Shown: one piece after another, positions 25,275-34,411 of the stretch | How positions within the stretch are numbered: the stretch's first letter is position 1 | Layout of the letters: each line of letters begins with the position of its first letter | Assembly: GCF_000009985.1 (NCBI RefSeq) | Contig: NC_007626.1 | Coordinates: 2,356,105 to 2,420,104, forward strand | Direction: 5' to 3' | From: Paramagnetospirillum magneticum AMB-1 | Lineage (GTDB): Bacteria > Pseudomonadota > Alphaproteobacteria > Rhodospirillales > Magnetospirillaceae | DNA length: 64,000 bases | Program-made: the position numbers and the translations under genes | Notes under the pieces: model-generated | Databases searched by the model: none | The model's input: only the letters and a program-made list of their open reading frames with translations | What the model was told of the DNA's origin: nothing

Positions 25275-25820
25275 ATGACCAAGACAAAATTGCCCTTCGC
25301 AATGACCATCTGCGGGCTGGATGAGCTTGGTGACGAGTTGGAAGCCTTCGGCCCAACTCACATCATCTCAATTTTGGACCCCGGCGATGACCATGACGAT
25401 CCATTGGTCTTCCCTGGATCGATCAAGGTGCTGAGTCTCAGATTTTATGACTTACACGCGATGGGGGGAGTGGTTGGAAAGTCACTTGATCGACAGGGAC
25501 GGAACGAACACCCCAGCGTGGACCATGCTCAGACCATCATTGATTTTGGTCGAGAGATACCCAGCGGTGGCCGAATTTTATGCCATTGCTGGGCAGGAAT
25601 ATCTCGCTCGACAGCCGCCGGATTCTTACTGGCATGCCTGCACCTACCTGCGGCAGAAGCCATGGACCTGATCATGGAGCTACGGCCCGGAGCGATGCCA
25701 AACAGGCTCATCGTAAAATTCGCAGACCGGATTCTTCGTGCTGAAGGACGGATGGTTGCTGCGATTGACGGTCACAAACGCGATGTTGGAACTCGGTCAA
25801 TCAAGTCGAGAAGACGTTGA
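25275..25820 (+). CDS. Protein tyrosine phosphatase-like protein
   Basis: A 181-residue protein with the Cys-phosphatase P-loop HCWAGISRS (H104, C105, R111) in the order strand-loop-helix expected for dual-specificity/tyrosine phosphatases. The N-terminal half contains THIISILDPGDD and FYDLHAM, the latter supplying a possible general-acid aspartate. Chromosomal relatives in alphaproteobacteria are uncharacterised. The ATG at 25275 follows GGGAGGG at good spacing, so the longer frame from 25218 is rejected. It would act in the cytoplasm on phosphotyrosine or another phospho-ester; the substrate is unknown. Confidence 0.8.
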   Translation: MTKTKLPFAMTICGLDELGDELEAFGPTHIISILDPGDDHDDPLVFPGSIKVLSLRFYDLHAMGGVVGKSLDRQGRNEHPSVDHAQTIIDFGREIPSGGRILCHCWAGISRSTAAGFLLACLHLPAAEAMDLIMELRPGAMPNRLIVKFADRILRAEGRMVAAIDGHKRDVGTRSIKSRRR

Positions 25821-25963
25821 GCATCATGTAAAGCACCTCGGAGTAGGTCAAGGACGGCCATCACCTCAAATCTAACGAGGTTTTCATCATAAACCGGCGG
25901 CAATCGTCCCGGAGCAACAGAAACGGCATCTTCCGGTGAAATAGTAAAATCATTCAATCGCAT
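25772..25963 (-). CDS. Small hypothetical protein, 63 aa, antisense to the phosphatase 3' end
   Basis: The frame MRLNDFTISPEDAVSVAPGR...FEVMAVLDLLRGALHDAQRL ends in an amphipathic helix and overlaps the last 49 bases of the phosphatase gene on the other strand. A GGGG at about 8 bases before the ATG is a weak ribosome site. The composition is protein-like, but the overlap lowers confidence. Confidence 0.4.
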   Translation of the reverse strand: MRLNDFTISPEDAVSVAPGRLPPVYDENLVRFEVMAVLDLLRGALHDAQRLLDLIDRVPTSRL

Positions 25964-26046
25964 AGCTTACCCCGCATATATTGATACTATGTATTTATGT
26001 GGTTATATTGTAACAAGCACATACATCAGATTGCTTGGAGGGCATT

Positions 26047-26649
26047 ATGCGTTCGCAAGTCATGCTGCTATCAGTCTGCTTGCTGTTAACTGCGACATTT
26101 GCCGCAAATGCACAGGAAGGCGTCTTCTATATGACGGACAAAGGTGTTGCCGGTGTGATTAAGGCCGCTCCTCCGCCGATCTATCAGCGTGATCCGAACC
26201 TGCCGAATTATTACTCCCTCGGCTCGGAGCCATCGCCGCCGCCCATCACATACGACGAGATCAACACCCCAGGATACTGGCACCGGGAAAAAGAATCCGT
26301 ACTTGGACGGGACGGCAATGGCATGAACCTGCATGATCGTGGTGAATACTGCTCAAGTCTGGAGAGAAAGATCAGTCAGTATGCCGAAATATCAATACAA
26401 TGGCTAAATGACCACGACCTATGGTTTTCACCGTCATTTGGATACATTTCTCATGGAATCGTGATGTCTGAATCGCGAGACATTTTGACCTATGCACAGG
26501 TTGCATTCCGCGACATGCGATATGTGAAAAACAATGGGTCGCTTATCCAGCATTGTGAGGATATCGCAAATTTTGCGATCAGTCGGATGTCGAAATTGCT
26601 GGAAAAATATCCGGAAGACCCCGGCTGGGTTGAACGCAGCAGGAATTGA
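26047..26649 (+). CDS. Secreted hypothetical protein, 200 aa
   Basis: A clear signal peptide (MRSQVMLLSVCLLLTATFAANAQ) with cleavage likely after ANA precedes a mature part with proline-rich stretches (KAAPPPIYQRDPNLPNYYS, EPSPPPITYDEIN) and a helical C-terminal half with two cysteines (EYCSSLERK, IQHCEDIANF). It is probably periplasmic. No family is recognised. The ATG at 26047 follows GGAGG by about six bases. Confidence 0.7.
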   Translation: MRSQVMLLSVCLLLTATFAANAQEGVFYMTDKGVAGVIKAAPPPIYQRDPNLPNYYSLGSEPSPPPITYDEINTPGYWHREKESVLGRDGNGMNLHDRGEYCSSLERKISQYAEISIQWLNDHDLWFSPSFGYISHGIVMSESRDILTYAQVAFRDMRYVKNNGSLIQHCEDIANFAISRMSKLLEKYPEDPGWVERSRN

Positions 26650-26790
26650 ATGGACCGCAGCAAAAACGGACGCCATTACCTCGGATCACTTCAAACACAA
26701 CTGCATGTCCGAGAAACCGACATGGGCGGTCCATTCTTCGTCGGAGTGGGAGCGTTCAACGAAGTTTTCGTGTTATTATATGCATCCGAA

Positions 26791-27159
26791 TTACACCTGG
26801 ATTGGACTCTTGAATACAAAGAACGCACCTGCACAGATCAGGGCAAAGCCGATGGCATGATTTATGGTCAGTCGCTCCCCCAGGTACAAGACGGAGAATC
26901 CGGCAAACACGGTGAGGGTAATAACCTCCTGCATCGTTTTTAGCTCTGCGGTCGAATAGGTTCCATGGCCGATTCTGTTCGCAGGAACTGCAAAGCAATA
27001 CTCCACAAATGCGATAAGCCAGCTAACTACAATAGCGATCCACATGGCTCTATCTGTAAATTTCAAATGCCCATACCACGCAAAAGTCATAAAAACATTG
27101 GATATTACCAACAAACCTATTGGAGCAATGGCTGATGAGTTCATAACAAGAACTTTCAT
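26791..27159 (-). CDS. DMT-family membrane protein (DUF486)
   Basis: A 122-residue protein with four membrane helices: APIGLLVISNVFMTFAWYGH, AMWIAIVVSWLIAFVEYCFA, VITLTVFAGFSVLYLGE and IGFALICAGAFFVF. The conserved AFVEYCFAVPANRIGH and YSTAELKTMQEVITL segments identify DUF486, a small drug/metabolite-transporter-like family without a known substrate. The start is the ATG at 27159; a TTG two codons earlier is unlikely. It follows a tspO fragment in the same direction. Confidence 0.88.
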   Translation of the reverse strand: MKVLVMNSSAIAPIGLLVISNVFMTFAWYGHLKFTDRAMWIAIVVSWLIAFVEYCFAVPANRIGHGTYSTAELKTMQEVITLTVFAGFSVLYLGERLTINHAIGFALICAGAFFVFKSPIQV

Positions 27160-27172
27160 TTGCAAAAAGTTA

Positions 27173-27331
27173 TTAATTTAGGCTCCAGAACCCAATATTT
27201 AAAGCCGATGCAAAGCCGACCCAAAGCAGATATGGAGCCATGAGCATTCCGGCAATATTGACCCGCAACATTACCACAATCTCGCGAGCACATATTTTGG
27301 AACGTCTCGATACGAGTTTCTTCTGGGGCAT
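27173..27331 (-). pseudogene. Remnant of tspO (TspO/MBR family)
   Basis: A 52-codon frame ends in MAPYLLWVGFASALNIGFWS-LN, which is the C-terminal helix of TspO/MBR tryptophan-rich sensory proteins (family consensus PYLxWVxFAxxLN.xIWxLN). The preceding 25 residues (MPQKKLVSRRSK...) are unrelated to the family, and the four upstream helices of the roughly 155-residue protein are missing. It ends 14 bases before the DUF486 gene. The truncation is at the 5' side next to the hemerythrin-receiver gene, suggesting that the signalling cluster was inserted through an older tspO-DUF486 pair. Confidence 0.6.
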
Positions 27332-27332
27332 G

Positions 27333-28895
27333 CTATTTTTCGACAATATCAAAGTCTCGCAAAGACGCGGCTGATCCGAGTTCCATTTCCAAGATTTTCC
27401 CGGCTACCTCGTTTGCCTCGATTGCTGCGGACTTTGCGGTGGAACTCATAGCGTCCAATCCACCGATTACCGCAGTCAAGCTTGCCACCCGGCCCATTTG
27501 CCGCCGCAAGATGTCCCCGATTCCAAGGGGGATGCCCTGCTTGCCGGACAAAATATCACCGCAAAGCCGTATGATTTTTTTTGCAGCCGTCACGGCCAGA
27601 GAATCCGCACTTTTCGTCAGTGCGTGCCGTATCTCGCCCAACCGTTTAAGCTGGAAATTAGAGCATCCACTCACCTGTACACGAGAATCCGCAAGCTCCA
27701 TAAGATTAATCAATCTCTCTGTTGATTTCGAAATATCATACAGTATTCTTTTTTTATGACGTTCGTCAGCAGTAGAACTTGTCTGGAGGTTAACGTTCAT
27801 AATTCTTGCGGCTAGCTCATACGCATTTTCTATCACGATGCCAGTTTGCTTGTGCACAGTCTCGCTGCCAATGCCATCATCATATTCGCCATTCATCTTG
27901 GCGATCATGATGCGGTCAATGCTAACAATATGCGTGACGAGCCAGTTATATATTAAAAAGAAAAGTTTCTCGCCTCCGCTGCCATTATGAAGGTCGTCGC
28001 GATTGATTCCGTCAAGCTTCTCAACGAAGCCCGCATGAATACGTTTGTGCTTATCTCTTTCATCATAATCAAAGGAGTCCATAAGAGACTCCTCGTGTTT
28101 AAAATGCATTTTTACATAATCTGAAAGCCCATCGATGACGTCATCGACGGCCTTATTTTCATACTCCGCACTTGAAGTTGCCCCGAGTATTTTCAGGAAA
28201 TCGATAATTTTGCGGTGTTGATCATCGATGTCGTCCCGGCCAGTGGCAATCGCCGTAGACCAACCAATTTCAGCCTTCATATCGACCGAAGATGAAGGGG
28301 CTATTGCCTCTCGGGGCTTACCTCGCAGCTTGACCTGCCGCTGATCTGCGGAAGGAGCAATCACAGGGGAGCCTTCTTGACGGCGGGTCAGGGTATCATC
28401 CGCCCGTCTAAACGGCCCTTTGTAGCCCTTCATAATCGCAGAGCGTCTGTCCGGCCCATGGAAGGCCGGAGAAGAAATAAAAGCCTTCTGCGTAGTCATT
28501 GCAGCCGTGATCGCCATTTGAAGCGAATGTCGGGTTATGGGTAGGGTGAGCGAAGCGGATATGCCCCCGTCTCTTGCCGCGATTAGCTCATCGGCGGTCC
28601 ACTGGTTATCCAGGGCGATGACGGGAAGGGATTGAGGGGGCTGCCCTTCTCCCCAACGTACGTGCTTCAGAATCTTTAAATGCCCAGTTCCACCAAGCTT
28701 ATCGCACAGGATGATATTTATGTTTGATGCGTTTCCGTGCTCAAGGTGTAGCATCGTGTGACTGATATCTTTTGTTTCTTCCTGAACGACAAAGCCACAC
28801 TCACGCATCACAGAAACAATAAGCTTTCTTGTCGCTGTATTTTCGATGGCGACGAGTGCATTAACATCAAATGAGGACGATGCTACGATTGCCAT
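27333..28895 (-). CDS. Receiver-hemerythrin-helical protein
   Basis: A 520-residue soluble protein. Residues about 9-135 resemble a CheY-type receiver: IILCD supplies a candidate phospho-aspartate (D65), but the usual acidic pair at the N-terminus is reduced to VAIEN. A linker with GPDRR (147-151) follows. The central hemerythrin domain (about 208-335) has all seven ligands: H227, H264, E268, H283, H287, H322 and D327. The C-terminal 170 residues are helical and lack a known output motif. It would bind oxygen through its di-iron site and transmit this by the helical region. It lies 30 bases downstream of a related gene, making a tandem pair in one operon. Confidence 0.85.
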   Translation of the reverse strand: MAIVASSSFDVNALVAIENTATRKLIVSVMRECGFVVQEETKDISHTMLHLEHGNASNINIILCDKLGGTGHLKILKHVRWGEGQPPQSLPVIALDNQWTADELIAARDGGISASLTLPITRHSLQMAITAAMTTQKAFISSPAFHGPDRRSAIMKGYKGPFRRADDTLTRRQEGSPVIAPSADQRQVKLRGKPREAIAPSSSVDMKAEIGWSTAIATGRDDIDDQHRKIIDFLKILGATSSAEYENKAVDDVIDGLSDYVKMHFKHEESLMDSFDYDERDKHKRIHAGFVEKLDGINRDDLHNGSGGEKLFFLIYNWLVTHIVSIDRIMIAKMNGEYDDGIGSETVHKQTGIVIENAYELAARIMNVNLQTSSTADERHKKRILYDISKSTERLINLMELADSRVQVSGCSNFQLKRLGEIRHALTKSADSLAVTAAKKIIRLCGDILSGKQGIPLGIGDILRRQMGRVASLTAVIGGLDAMSSTAKSAAIEANEVAGKILEMELGSAASLRDFDIVEK

Positions 28896-28925
28896 TCTTA
28901 TTTATTCCAGTCGTATTTTAATAAT

Positions 28926-30305
28926 TCAGCGTGACACATAGCTTTCTGACACCTTCTTGCCAGATGCTGAAAGTTCCTCCACATCAGCGTAGGCGATTTT
29001 GTCCACCCCACCCTTCAATTCCCGACATCTATCTCGGAAGGTTTCAACTGAGTATGATTTGGCTCCAGAAAATTTTCGAATTTTCTCCGCCAACTCATCG
29101 GCAATATTTTCAAGCTTTGTTAAGCTTCTAAAAGTGCTTTCATTTGTAGCCAATCCGTCACGTATGCCAGCCGCTAAAGAGTTACATTCAAAAATTATGG
29201 CTCCGGCAAGGCTTTTCAAACGGTAATTAACAATATGTTTAATGGCTTCATTTTTTTTGGGTTCGTACTGTTCCATCGGAATGCCACGTCCTAACGCCTC
29301 GACCGGATTCGGGACTATGATTTGTGGGGCCGAGGCACAACCAGGACGGCTTTCATTTCGGCGTTCTGGACCAATATAATCTTGGGTGACGATAAATGGC
29401 TTCCGCCTTTCTACATGCCCAATAATCTGATCTCGCAATTGGCCGGATGAAAATGGAATAAGAAGCACAGAATCAGTTCCTGAAGACATGGCACTACGTA
29501 CCGCCACTTCATCTCTTGATGAAAGGAGAAGAACCGTCAATACGAATGGATCGCTATTTGTTTGTATAGAGCGAATTTTACGAATGAAATACGTCGAATC
29601 ATTTCCATCAACCACAGTATGCATTACCAAAATCTGGAAGCCGCCATTCCTGCACGCTTCATCAAGAGCGATAAAGTTATTTGATTCCTCAATTTTTGAA
29701 ATTCCAATTTCATTTAGTGTAAACCGTACTCCAGATCGAATTGTGCTGCTTGGCTCGCAAATTAATGCTGTTATTTTGGAGTAATCTAATTTCATCTTGG
29801 CGGGCACAATGGCATTAGGAATGGCCACTTTTTCAGGCTCTTCATTCTCAAGAGCGTCGAGAGCAAGATACGCAAGCGGCCTCTGATCAACGTCGTCATC
29901 AGTCAACAATGACTTGAATTTCATGTCTTCATTCATAATGTGACTTGCAAGCCACTTAAGGACAAGTCCGTGCAGTTTCTCCGCAACTGACAAGCTTCCG
30001 CCACGATATAGCCTGATCACCTCATTAATTTTTCGATTGAAGGCAAAGTGCTTTGCCCGATGATCGTCAAGGTGTTGAAAGCCAATTTTATCCATGGCCT
30101 TTTCTTCACGGAGAAAGTGCCCTGCAACATATTCTTCGAGCATCGCCAAAGCACTATCGATTACGAGCTTGCTGCTCGCTGCCTCGAAAACGACGCCCTT
30201 GAGTAAATTGGCAATTTCAAAGAATGCTTTGTGATCGCTGTCAATCGCTGCATTCCCGACAGAGAAAGCGTCTGACCATCCAGCGATCTGGCATTCTTCT
30301 GTCAT
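28926..30305 (-). CDS. Hemerythrin-pseudoreceiver-helical protein
   Basis: A 459-residue soluble protein built from the same parts as its downstream neighbour but in another order. Residues 8-133 are hemerythrin with H25, H63, E67, H82, H86, H122 and D127. Residues about 178-300 are receiver-like (ITALICEPSSTIRSGVRFTL), but the strand that should end in the phospho-aspartate reads ILVMHTVV, so it is probably not phosphorylated. A GPERR motif (312-316) and a helical C-terminus (340-459) follow. Shuffled order with shared elements suggests that the pair arose by domain rearrangement. It starts 28 bases after the MCP gene upstream, in one transcript. Confidence 0.85.
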   Translation of the reverse strand: MTEECQIAGWSDAFSVGNAAIDSDHKAFFEIANLLKGVVFEAASSKLVIDSALAMLEEYVAGHFLREEKAMDKIGFQHLDDHRAKHFAFNRKINEVIRLYRGGSLSVAEKLHGLVLKWLASHIMNEDMKFKSLLTDDDVDQRPLAYLALDALENEEPEKVAIPNAIVPAKMKLDYSKITALICEPSSTIRSGVRFTLNEIGISKIEESNNFIALDEACRNGGFQILVMHTVVDGNDSTYFIRKIRSIQTNSDPFVLTVLLLSSRDEVAVRSAMSSGTDSVLLIPFSSGQLRDQIIGHVERRKPFIVTQDYIGPERRNESRPGCASAPQIIVPNPVEALGRGIPMEQYEPKKNEAIKHIVNYRLKSLAGAIIFECNSLAAGIRDGLATNESTFRSLTKLENIADELAEKIRKFSGAKSYSVETFRDRCRELKGGVDKIAYADVEELSASGKKVSESYVSR

Positions 30306-30333
30306 TCAGCAAAATCTCCATGAACTCTGCCGA

Positions 30334-31644
30334 TTACCGCCCGCCAATTCGGGCGATAAAGCCATCAACCTCGCGGCTAAGATTTTCAGACTGCCGAGAC
30401 AATTCCGATGCAGCATCAGCTACCTGACCAGCGGATTCTGTAGCTTCAGCGGCAGTCGCTTGAACCGTGATGATCGCTGAGGAAACCGAGGACGTTCCGG
30501 TTGCAGCTTCCGCGACATTACGTGCGATTTCCACGGTGACCGCATTTTGCTCTTCCACGGCACCGGCCACGGCGGAGGATGTTTCCTCGATCTGGGATAC
30601 GGTTCGAGTGATTTCATCAATCGCCTGGATAGCTTCGGCGGCGACCTGCTGGATATGTGCCACCTGGGAGGTGATGTCTTCGGTTGCTCTGGCCGTTTGG
30701 TTCGCTAAGTTTTTGACCTCATTCGCCACCACGGCAAAGCCTTTCCCGGCATCACCGGCACGAGCCGCTTCGATTGTGGCATTGAGAGCCAGAAGATTGG
30801 TTTGGGCGGCAATGTCATTGATCAAGCTGACAATGGCACCAATTCGTTCGGCGGCCTCATTGAGGCCATGGACCGTCGTATCGGTACGAGACGCGACACC
30901 GGCTGCTTCGGAGGCTACGGCGGCAGCACGATGGACCTGGGCACTGATTTCCTTAATGGAGGCGGAGAACTCCTCCACAGCAGAGGCCACGGCCTGGACG
31001 TTGACCGAGGCTTGTTCTGCCGCTGCGGCAACCGTCATGGCTTGGTGGCTGGTGTCGGTGGACTGTGCCGACATGGCCCCCGAAGATGCTTCCAATTCTG
31101 TCGCTGCGGCAGCCACGGCGTTCACGACCGGCTTTACCTGATTGTTGGCAAAGGCGATGAACTCTGCGTCTCTGGCTTCCATTCGCTTCAAAGCGTGATT
31201 GATGGTCTTGGCGTACAGAACGAAATCGCCACGCAAACCCGTGGTGATGATCCGGCGGTAATACCGACCATGATTTGCGGACTCGACGGCGGCAAACGCC
31301 TCTTTTCCAAAGGCTTCAGCGAGGTCCAGCAAACGGTTGATGCTGCGTTGCAAGGCTCCAATGCCATCGCTGCCTCGAACGTCCAGAATCCGAGCGTTGA
31401 GATCACCACTGGCGGACCGGCTGAGCACGTGGATCGCAGTGGACAGATCACCTGCCATTCGTCGAGCAGAACCACCGATCTTGACGCCTCCGACAACGCC
31501 AATCAGGGATACCGTGATCACGACCCAAAGGGCGATGCTCGAACCACCAAGCAGCCCGAATGTTCCCGCCAGTAAGCAGATCGCCGAAGGAACCAGCATC
31601 CCAAGGGATAAGGTTCGGGCATATGAGCCGAGAGTCGATTCCAT
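30334..31644 (-). CDS. Methyl-accepting chemotaxis protein without a large periplasmic domain
   Basis: A 436-residue chemoreceptor. Two closely spaced membrane segments (about 13-33 and 36-56) have almost no loop between them, followed by a HAMP-like region, a linker ([18 protein letters not shown]), and a long signalling coil with the hairpin tip [19 protein letters not shown]. With no periplasmic sensor it should take its input from the cytoplasm, probably from the PAS protein encoded 14 bases upstream. The ATG at 31644 is chosen because GAGG lies seven bases upstream. It would signal through CheW/CheA, which are not in this window. Confidence 0.9.
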   Translation of the reverse strand: MESTLGSYARTLSLGMLVPSAICLLAGTFGLLGGSSIALWVVITVSLIGVVGGVKIGGSARRMAGDLSTAIHVLSRSASGDLNARILDVRGSDGIGALQRSINRLLDLAEAFGKEAFAAVESANHGRYYRRIITTGLRGDFVLYAKTINHALKRMEARDAEFIAFANNQVKPVVNAVAAAATELEASSGAMSAQSTDTSHQAMTVAAAAEQASVNVQAVASAVEEFSASIKEISAQVHRAAAVASEAAGVASRTDTTVHGLNEAAERIGAIVSLINDIAAQTNLLALNATIEAARAGDAGKGFAVVANEVKNLANQTARATEDITSQVAHIQQVAAEAIQAIDEITRTVSQIEETSSAVAGAVEEQNAVTVEIARNVAEAATGTSSVSSAIITVQATAAEATESAGQVADAASELSRQSENLSREVDGFIARIGGR

Positions 31645-31658
31645 GTGCCTGCCTCTGA

Positions 31659-32198
31659 TCAATTTTCTGGCGTGATGGTGAAGATGAATCGGTCATAGCT
31701 ATCAAATCCCGCCGTTGCTACGGCGTCGTTCAACATTTTCCATGATCGCTCAAGCCCAACCTTCGAATCTGGATGGCGGCGTTCTTCTTCCATCAGCGAA
31801 CAGTAAAGCGGCTTGATCGTCTCCAATGCGGCCTTCTCGGGCACCCGTCGATTGGAGTGATATCCGATGATCTGACCGGCAGAGTCGAAGTTCGGGGTGA
31901 CATGGGCGAATACCCAGTAGTTGTCACCATTCTTCGCCATGTTGTTCACATAGGCGAATATCTCCCGACCATCGGCAATGGTGTCCCAAAGCAGTTTGAA
32001 GACGCATCGTGGCATTTCGGGATGCCGTATGACCGAATGTGGTTTCCCCATCACCTCGGATTCGGCATAGCCGCTGACTGTCAAAAACACATCGTTGACG
32101 TAGGTCAGCCGTCCTTTGGGATCGGTCTTGCTGACGATCAATTCGTCATGAGCAAAAGTTCGCTCGCGACCTGATGGAGTTTTACGGTCACCCGCCAT
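31659..32198 (-). CDS. Aer-like PAS domain protein
   Basis: A 179-residue protein that closely follows the PAS domain of the aerotaxis receptor Aer: [34 protein letters not shown] and [14 protein letters not shown]. In Aer this domain binds FAD and reports redox state. The remaining 50 residues are helical. It lacks membrane and signalling domains, but the chemoreceptor that begins 14 bases downstream lacks a sensor, so the two look like a split Aer. The ATG at 32198 has GAGG eight bases upstream. FAD binding is inferred from similarity. Confidence 0.88.
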   Translation of the reverse strand: MAGDRKTPSGRERTFAHDELIVSKTDPKGRLTYVNDVFLTVSGYAESEVMGKPHSVIRHPEMPRCVFKLLWDTIADGREIFAYVNNMAKNGDNYWVFAHVTPNFDSAGQIIGYHSNRRVPEKAALETIKPLYCSLMEEERRHPDSKVGLERSWKMLNDAVATAGFDSYDRFIFTITPEN

Positions 32199-32372
32199 CT
32201 CCGATACCTCTCCCAGATTGAATGGGCTATGAGCACAGCCTATTATTTATGATTAACCGATAAACAAATCAAGCCACCACCAAGACCCATTTAAACTCTC
32301 AGCATATACAACCAAAACAATGAGGGCCAGGAATTTGCCCAAAAAAGTAAGACCATCAAAATGCACAACCAT

Positions 32373-34199
32373 CTATATCAACTCCATATTTAATAAGAAT
32401 TGATCGGCAGGCACCGGATGACCAAGCAGAAATCCTTGTAATATTTCACAGCCACAATCTATCAGAAACTCACGCTGAAACCCATTTTCAACCCCCTCTG
32501 CTATTACCTCGAGATCGAGAGCATGAGCCATTTGAATAATAGATGAAATTAACGCATTGCCCTTGCCTTTATCAGATATTTCAGACGTAAACGACTTATC
32601 AATCTTAAGTGTAGTAAACGGAAATTTGCGAAGATATCCAAGTGCAGAATACCCAGTTCCAAAGTCATCAATTGAAAGGCGAATACCCATTCCTCTCGCC
32701 ACTTCCATGAATGCAATCGCGGCATGACTATCCGCGACAAGAGTTCGTTCAGTTAGCTCGATCTCAAGCAACTCAGGAGGGAACCCCGTCTCCTCAAGAA
32801 TTTTTTCAATGGTTTCAATGAATCCCATATCATTACACTGCAAAGCCGATATGTTTACAGCAACCCTAAAGGCAGCACCATAATTTGAACGCCAAAACGC
32901 CGCATCCTTGCATGCTGAAAACAATATAGAACTTCCGATTTGCTTAATCAGACCATTTTCCTCCGCCAATGGAATAAATTTATCCGGAGAAATGTAGCGG
33001 CCACCATGTGTTTGCCAACGAGCAAGTGCCTCAGCACCAACAATGCGGCCTGATTTTGCATCTATAAGAGGCTGATAAAACACTTTAATTAAGTCTTCCG
33101 TAACCGCAGAATGAAGCTCGCTATCTAAAGACTGTCGCTCGCGAGCATCCCTGTCCATTTCAGGCATAAAGAGCCGATATCCGCTACATGACTTATTTCT
33201 TGCGTTCATCAGTGCTGAGTGTGCGTTTCTCAGCAACTCAAAATGGTCAGTTCCGTCGATTGGTGAAAATGACATCCCAATTGACGATGATAAAAAAATT
33301 TGTTCTCCCCAAATATTAAACGGCTGCGATAATACCTCTATTAATCTTTTTGCAACAGACTCAGCAATGGATGGAGTCGAGATTCCTTGTAAAATTACAA
33401 GGAATTCAGTTCCGCCAATTCGTGAAACCGTATTCAGATCGTTTAAAACTATTTCTGAAATTCGTTCAGCAGCTTGCTTTAAAATTAGATCGCCACCTTT
33501 GTGGCCGTGAATGTGGTTTGCCCGAGACAGCCCATCAACCTTTACAATAAGAGCAGAAACAATCCTTCCGAAACTGGAATTTGCAGAAATAGCTTGGCCA
33601 AGGCGATCAAGTGCAACCGCCCTGTTGGGCAGCCCGGTAAGTTCATCAAAGTTCTGTGTATGAATGAGTCTCTTCTCAAATTCCTTTCTTATAGAAATGT
33701 CTTCCTTTATGGCGATAAAATTAACAATCTGTGCACAATCGTCAATCACGGGAGCGATTACGGCATACTCCCAAAATAACTCTCCATTTTTCTTTTTGTT
33801 GTGTAGTTCGCCGTGCCATACCTTTCCATCGGAGATAGCACCCCATAACTCATGGTATACCTCATCAGGGGTATATCCAGACTTTAATATTCTTGGGTTT
33901 AATCCTACAGCCTCTTCATATGTATACCCCGTATTCTTTGTAAAGCACGGATTGACATACTGGATTAGGCCGCCGCAATCAGTTATGACAACAGAAACTG
34001 GAGCCTGTTCAACTGCCGCAGATAGCCGCAGCAGACTGGACTGGCGATGAGCGGTTTCTTCAAGAAGGCGATTGATTGCTAGCGATACAGGGCCGATCAC
34101 TTCATCAGAAGACGATTCGCAGCGAACAAGTATATTCCCTGACAAAAAATCGTTAATTACGGCTTCTATATCTCTCAAGCGTCTAACCATTTTAAACAC
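32373..34199 (-). CDS. PAS-GGDEF-EAL protein, likely c-di-GMP phosphodiesterase
   Basis: A 608-residue soluble protein: a HAMP-like N-terminus (1-50), PAS/PAC (60-175), GGDEF (185-340) and EAL (355-605). The cyclase signature is altered to GGTEF, and the preceding block reads VDGLSRANHIHGHKGG, so synthesis is unlikely. The EAL domain keeps EALARW, NISALQ, ELTER, IDDFGTGYS and KIDKSF, consistent with hydrolysis of c-di-GMP. It opposes the GGDEF-hemerythrin protein at 10846, so the island can both make and remove the messenger. Its start lies one base beyond the small gene at 34201, indicating a shared transcript with the interrupted chemoreceptor gene upstream. Confidence 0.9.
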   Translation of the reverse strand: MFKMVRRLRDIEAVINDFLSGNILVRCESSSDEVIGPVSLAINRLLEETAHRQSSLLRLSAAVEQAPVSVVITDCGGLIQYVNPCFTKNTGYTYEEAVGLNPRILKSGYTPDEVYHELWGAISDGKVWHGELHNKKKNGELFWEYAVIAPVIDDCAQIVNFIAIKEDISIRKEFEKRLIHTQNFDELTGLPNRAVALDRLGQAISANSSFGRIVSALIVKVDGLSRANHIHGHKGGDLILKQAAERISEIVLNDLNTVSRIGGTEFLVILQGISTPSIAESVAKRLIEVLSQPFNIWGEQIFLSSSIGMSFSPIDGTDHFELLRNAHSALMNARNKSCSGYRLFMPEMDRDARERQSLDSELHSAVTEDLIKVFYQPLIDAKSGRIVGAEALARWQTHGGRYISPDKFIPLAEENGLIKQIGSSILFSACKDAAFWRSNYGAAFRVAVNISALQCNDMGFIETIEKILEETGFPPELLEIELTERTLVADSHAAIAFMEVARGMGIRLSIDDFGTGYSALGYLRKFPFTTLKIDKSFTSEISDKGKGNALISSIIQMAHALDLEVIAEGVENGFQREFLIDCGCEILQGFLLGHPVPADQFLLNMELI

Positions 34200-34200
34200 C

Positions 34201-34407
34201 TCAGGTGTCGTCGGCCTTTATGGATTTGACGTTGCCAGAAGAAACAGCGAGCAACGAATGTAATTTTTCAAGCGATTGATCGCTACAGCAGACGGACATA
34301 ATGCAACCATGATTTGCAGCACAAATCAAAACCCTGGAGATGGAATCAATTGTGCTGGATGTCTTGTCGTGGCTAATTTTGCAGACACTTATTAATTCAT
34401 CACTCAT
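34201..34407 (-). CDS. Small protein in the signalling operon, 68 aa
   Basis: The frame MSDELISVCKISHDKTSSTI...AANHGCIMSVCCSDQSLEKL fits tightly between the chemoreceptor stop at 34412 and the PAS-GGDEF-EAL start at 34199, leaving gaps of 4 and 1 bases. It contains four cysteines in 35 residues and a helical centre. The packing argues that it is translated. No family is recognised and the ribosome site is weak. Confidence 0.5.
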   Translation of the reverse strand: MSDELISVCKISHDKTSSTIDSISRVLICAANHGCIMSVCCSDQSLEKLHSLLAVSSGNVKSIKADDT

Positions 34408-34411
34408 AGCA

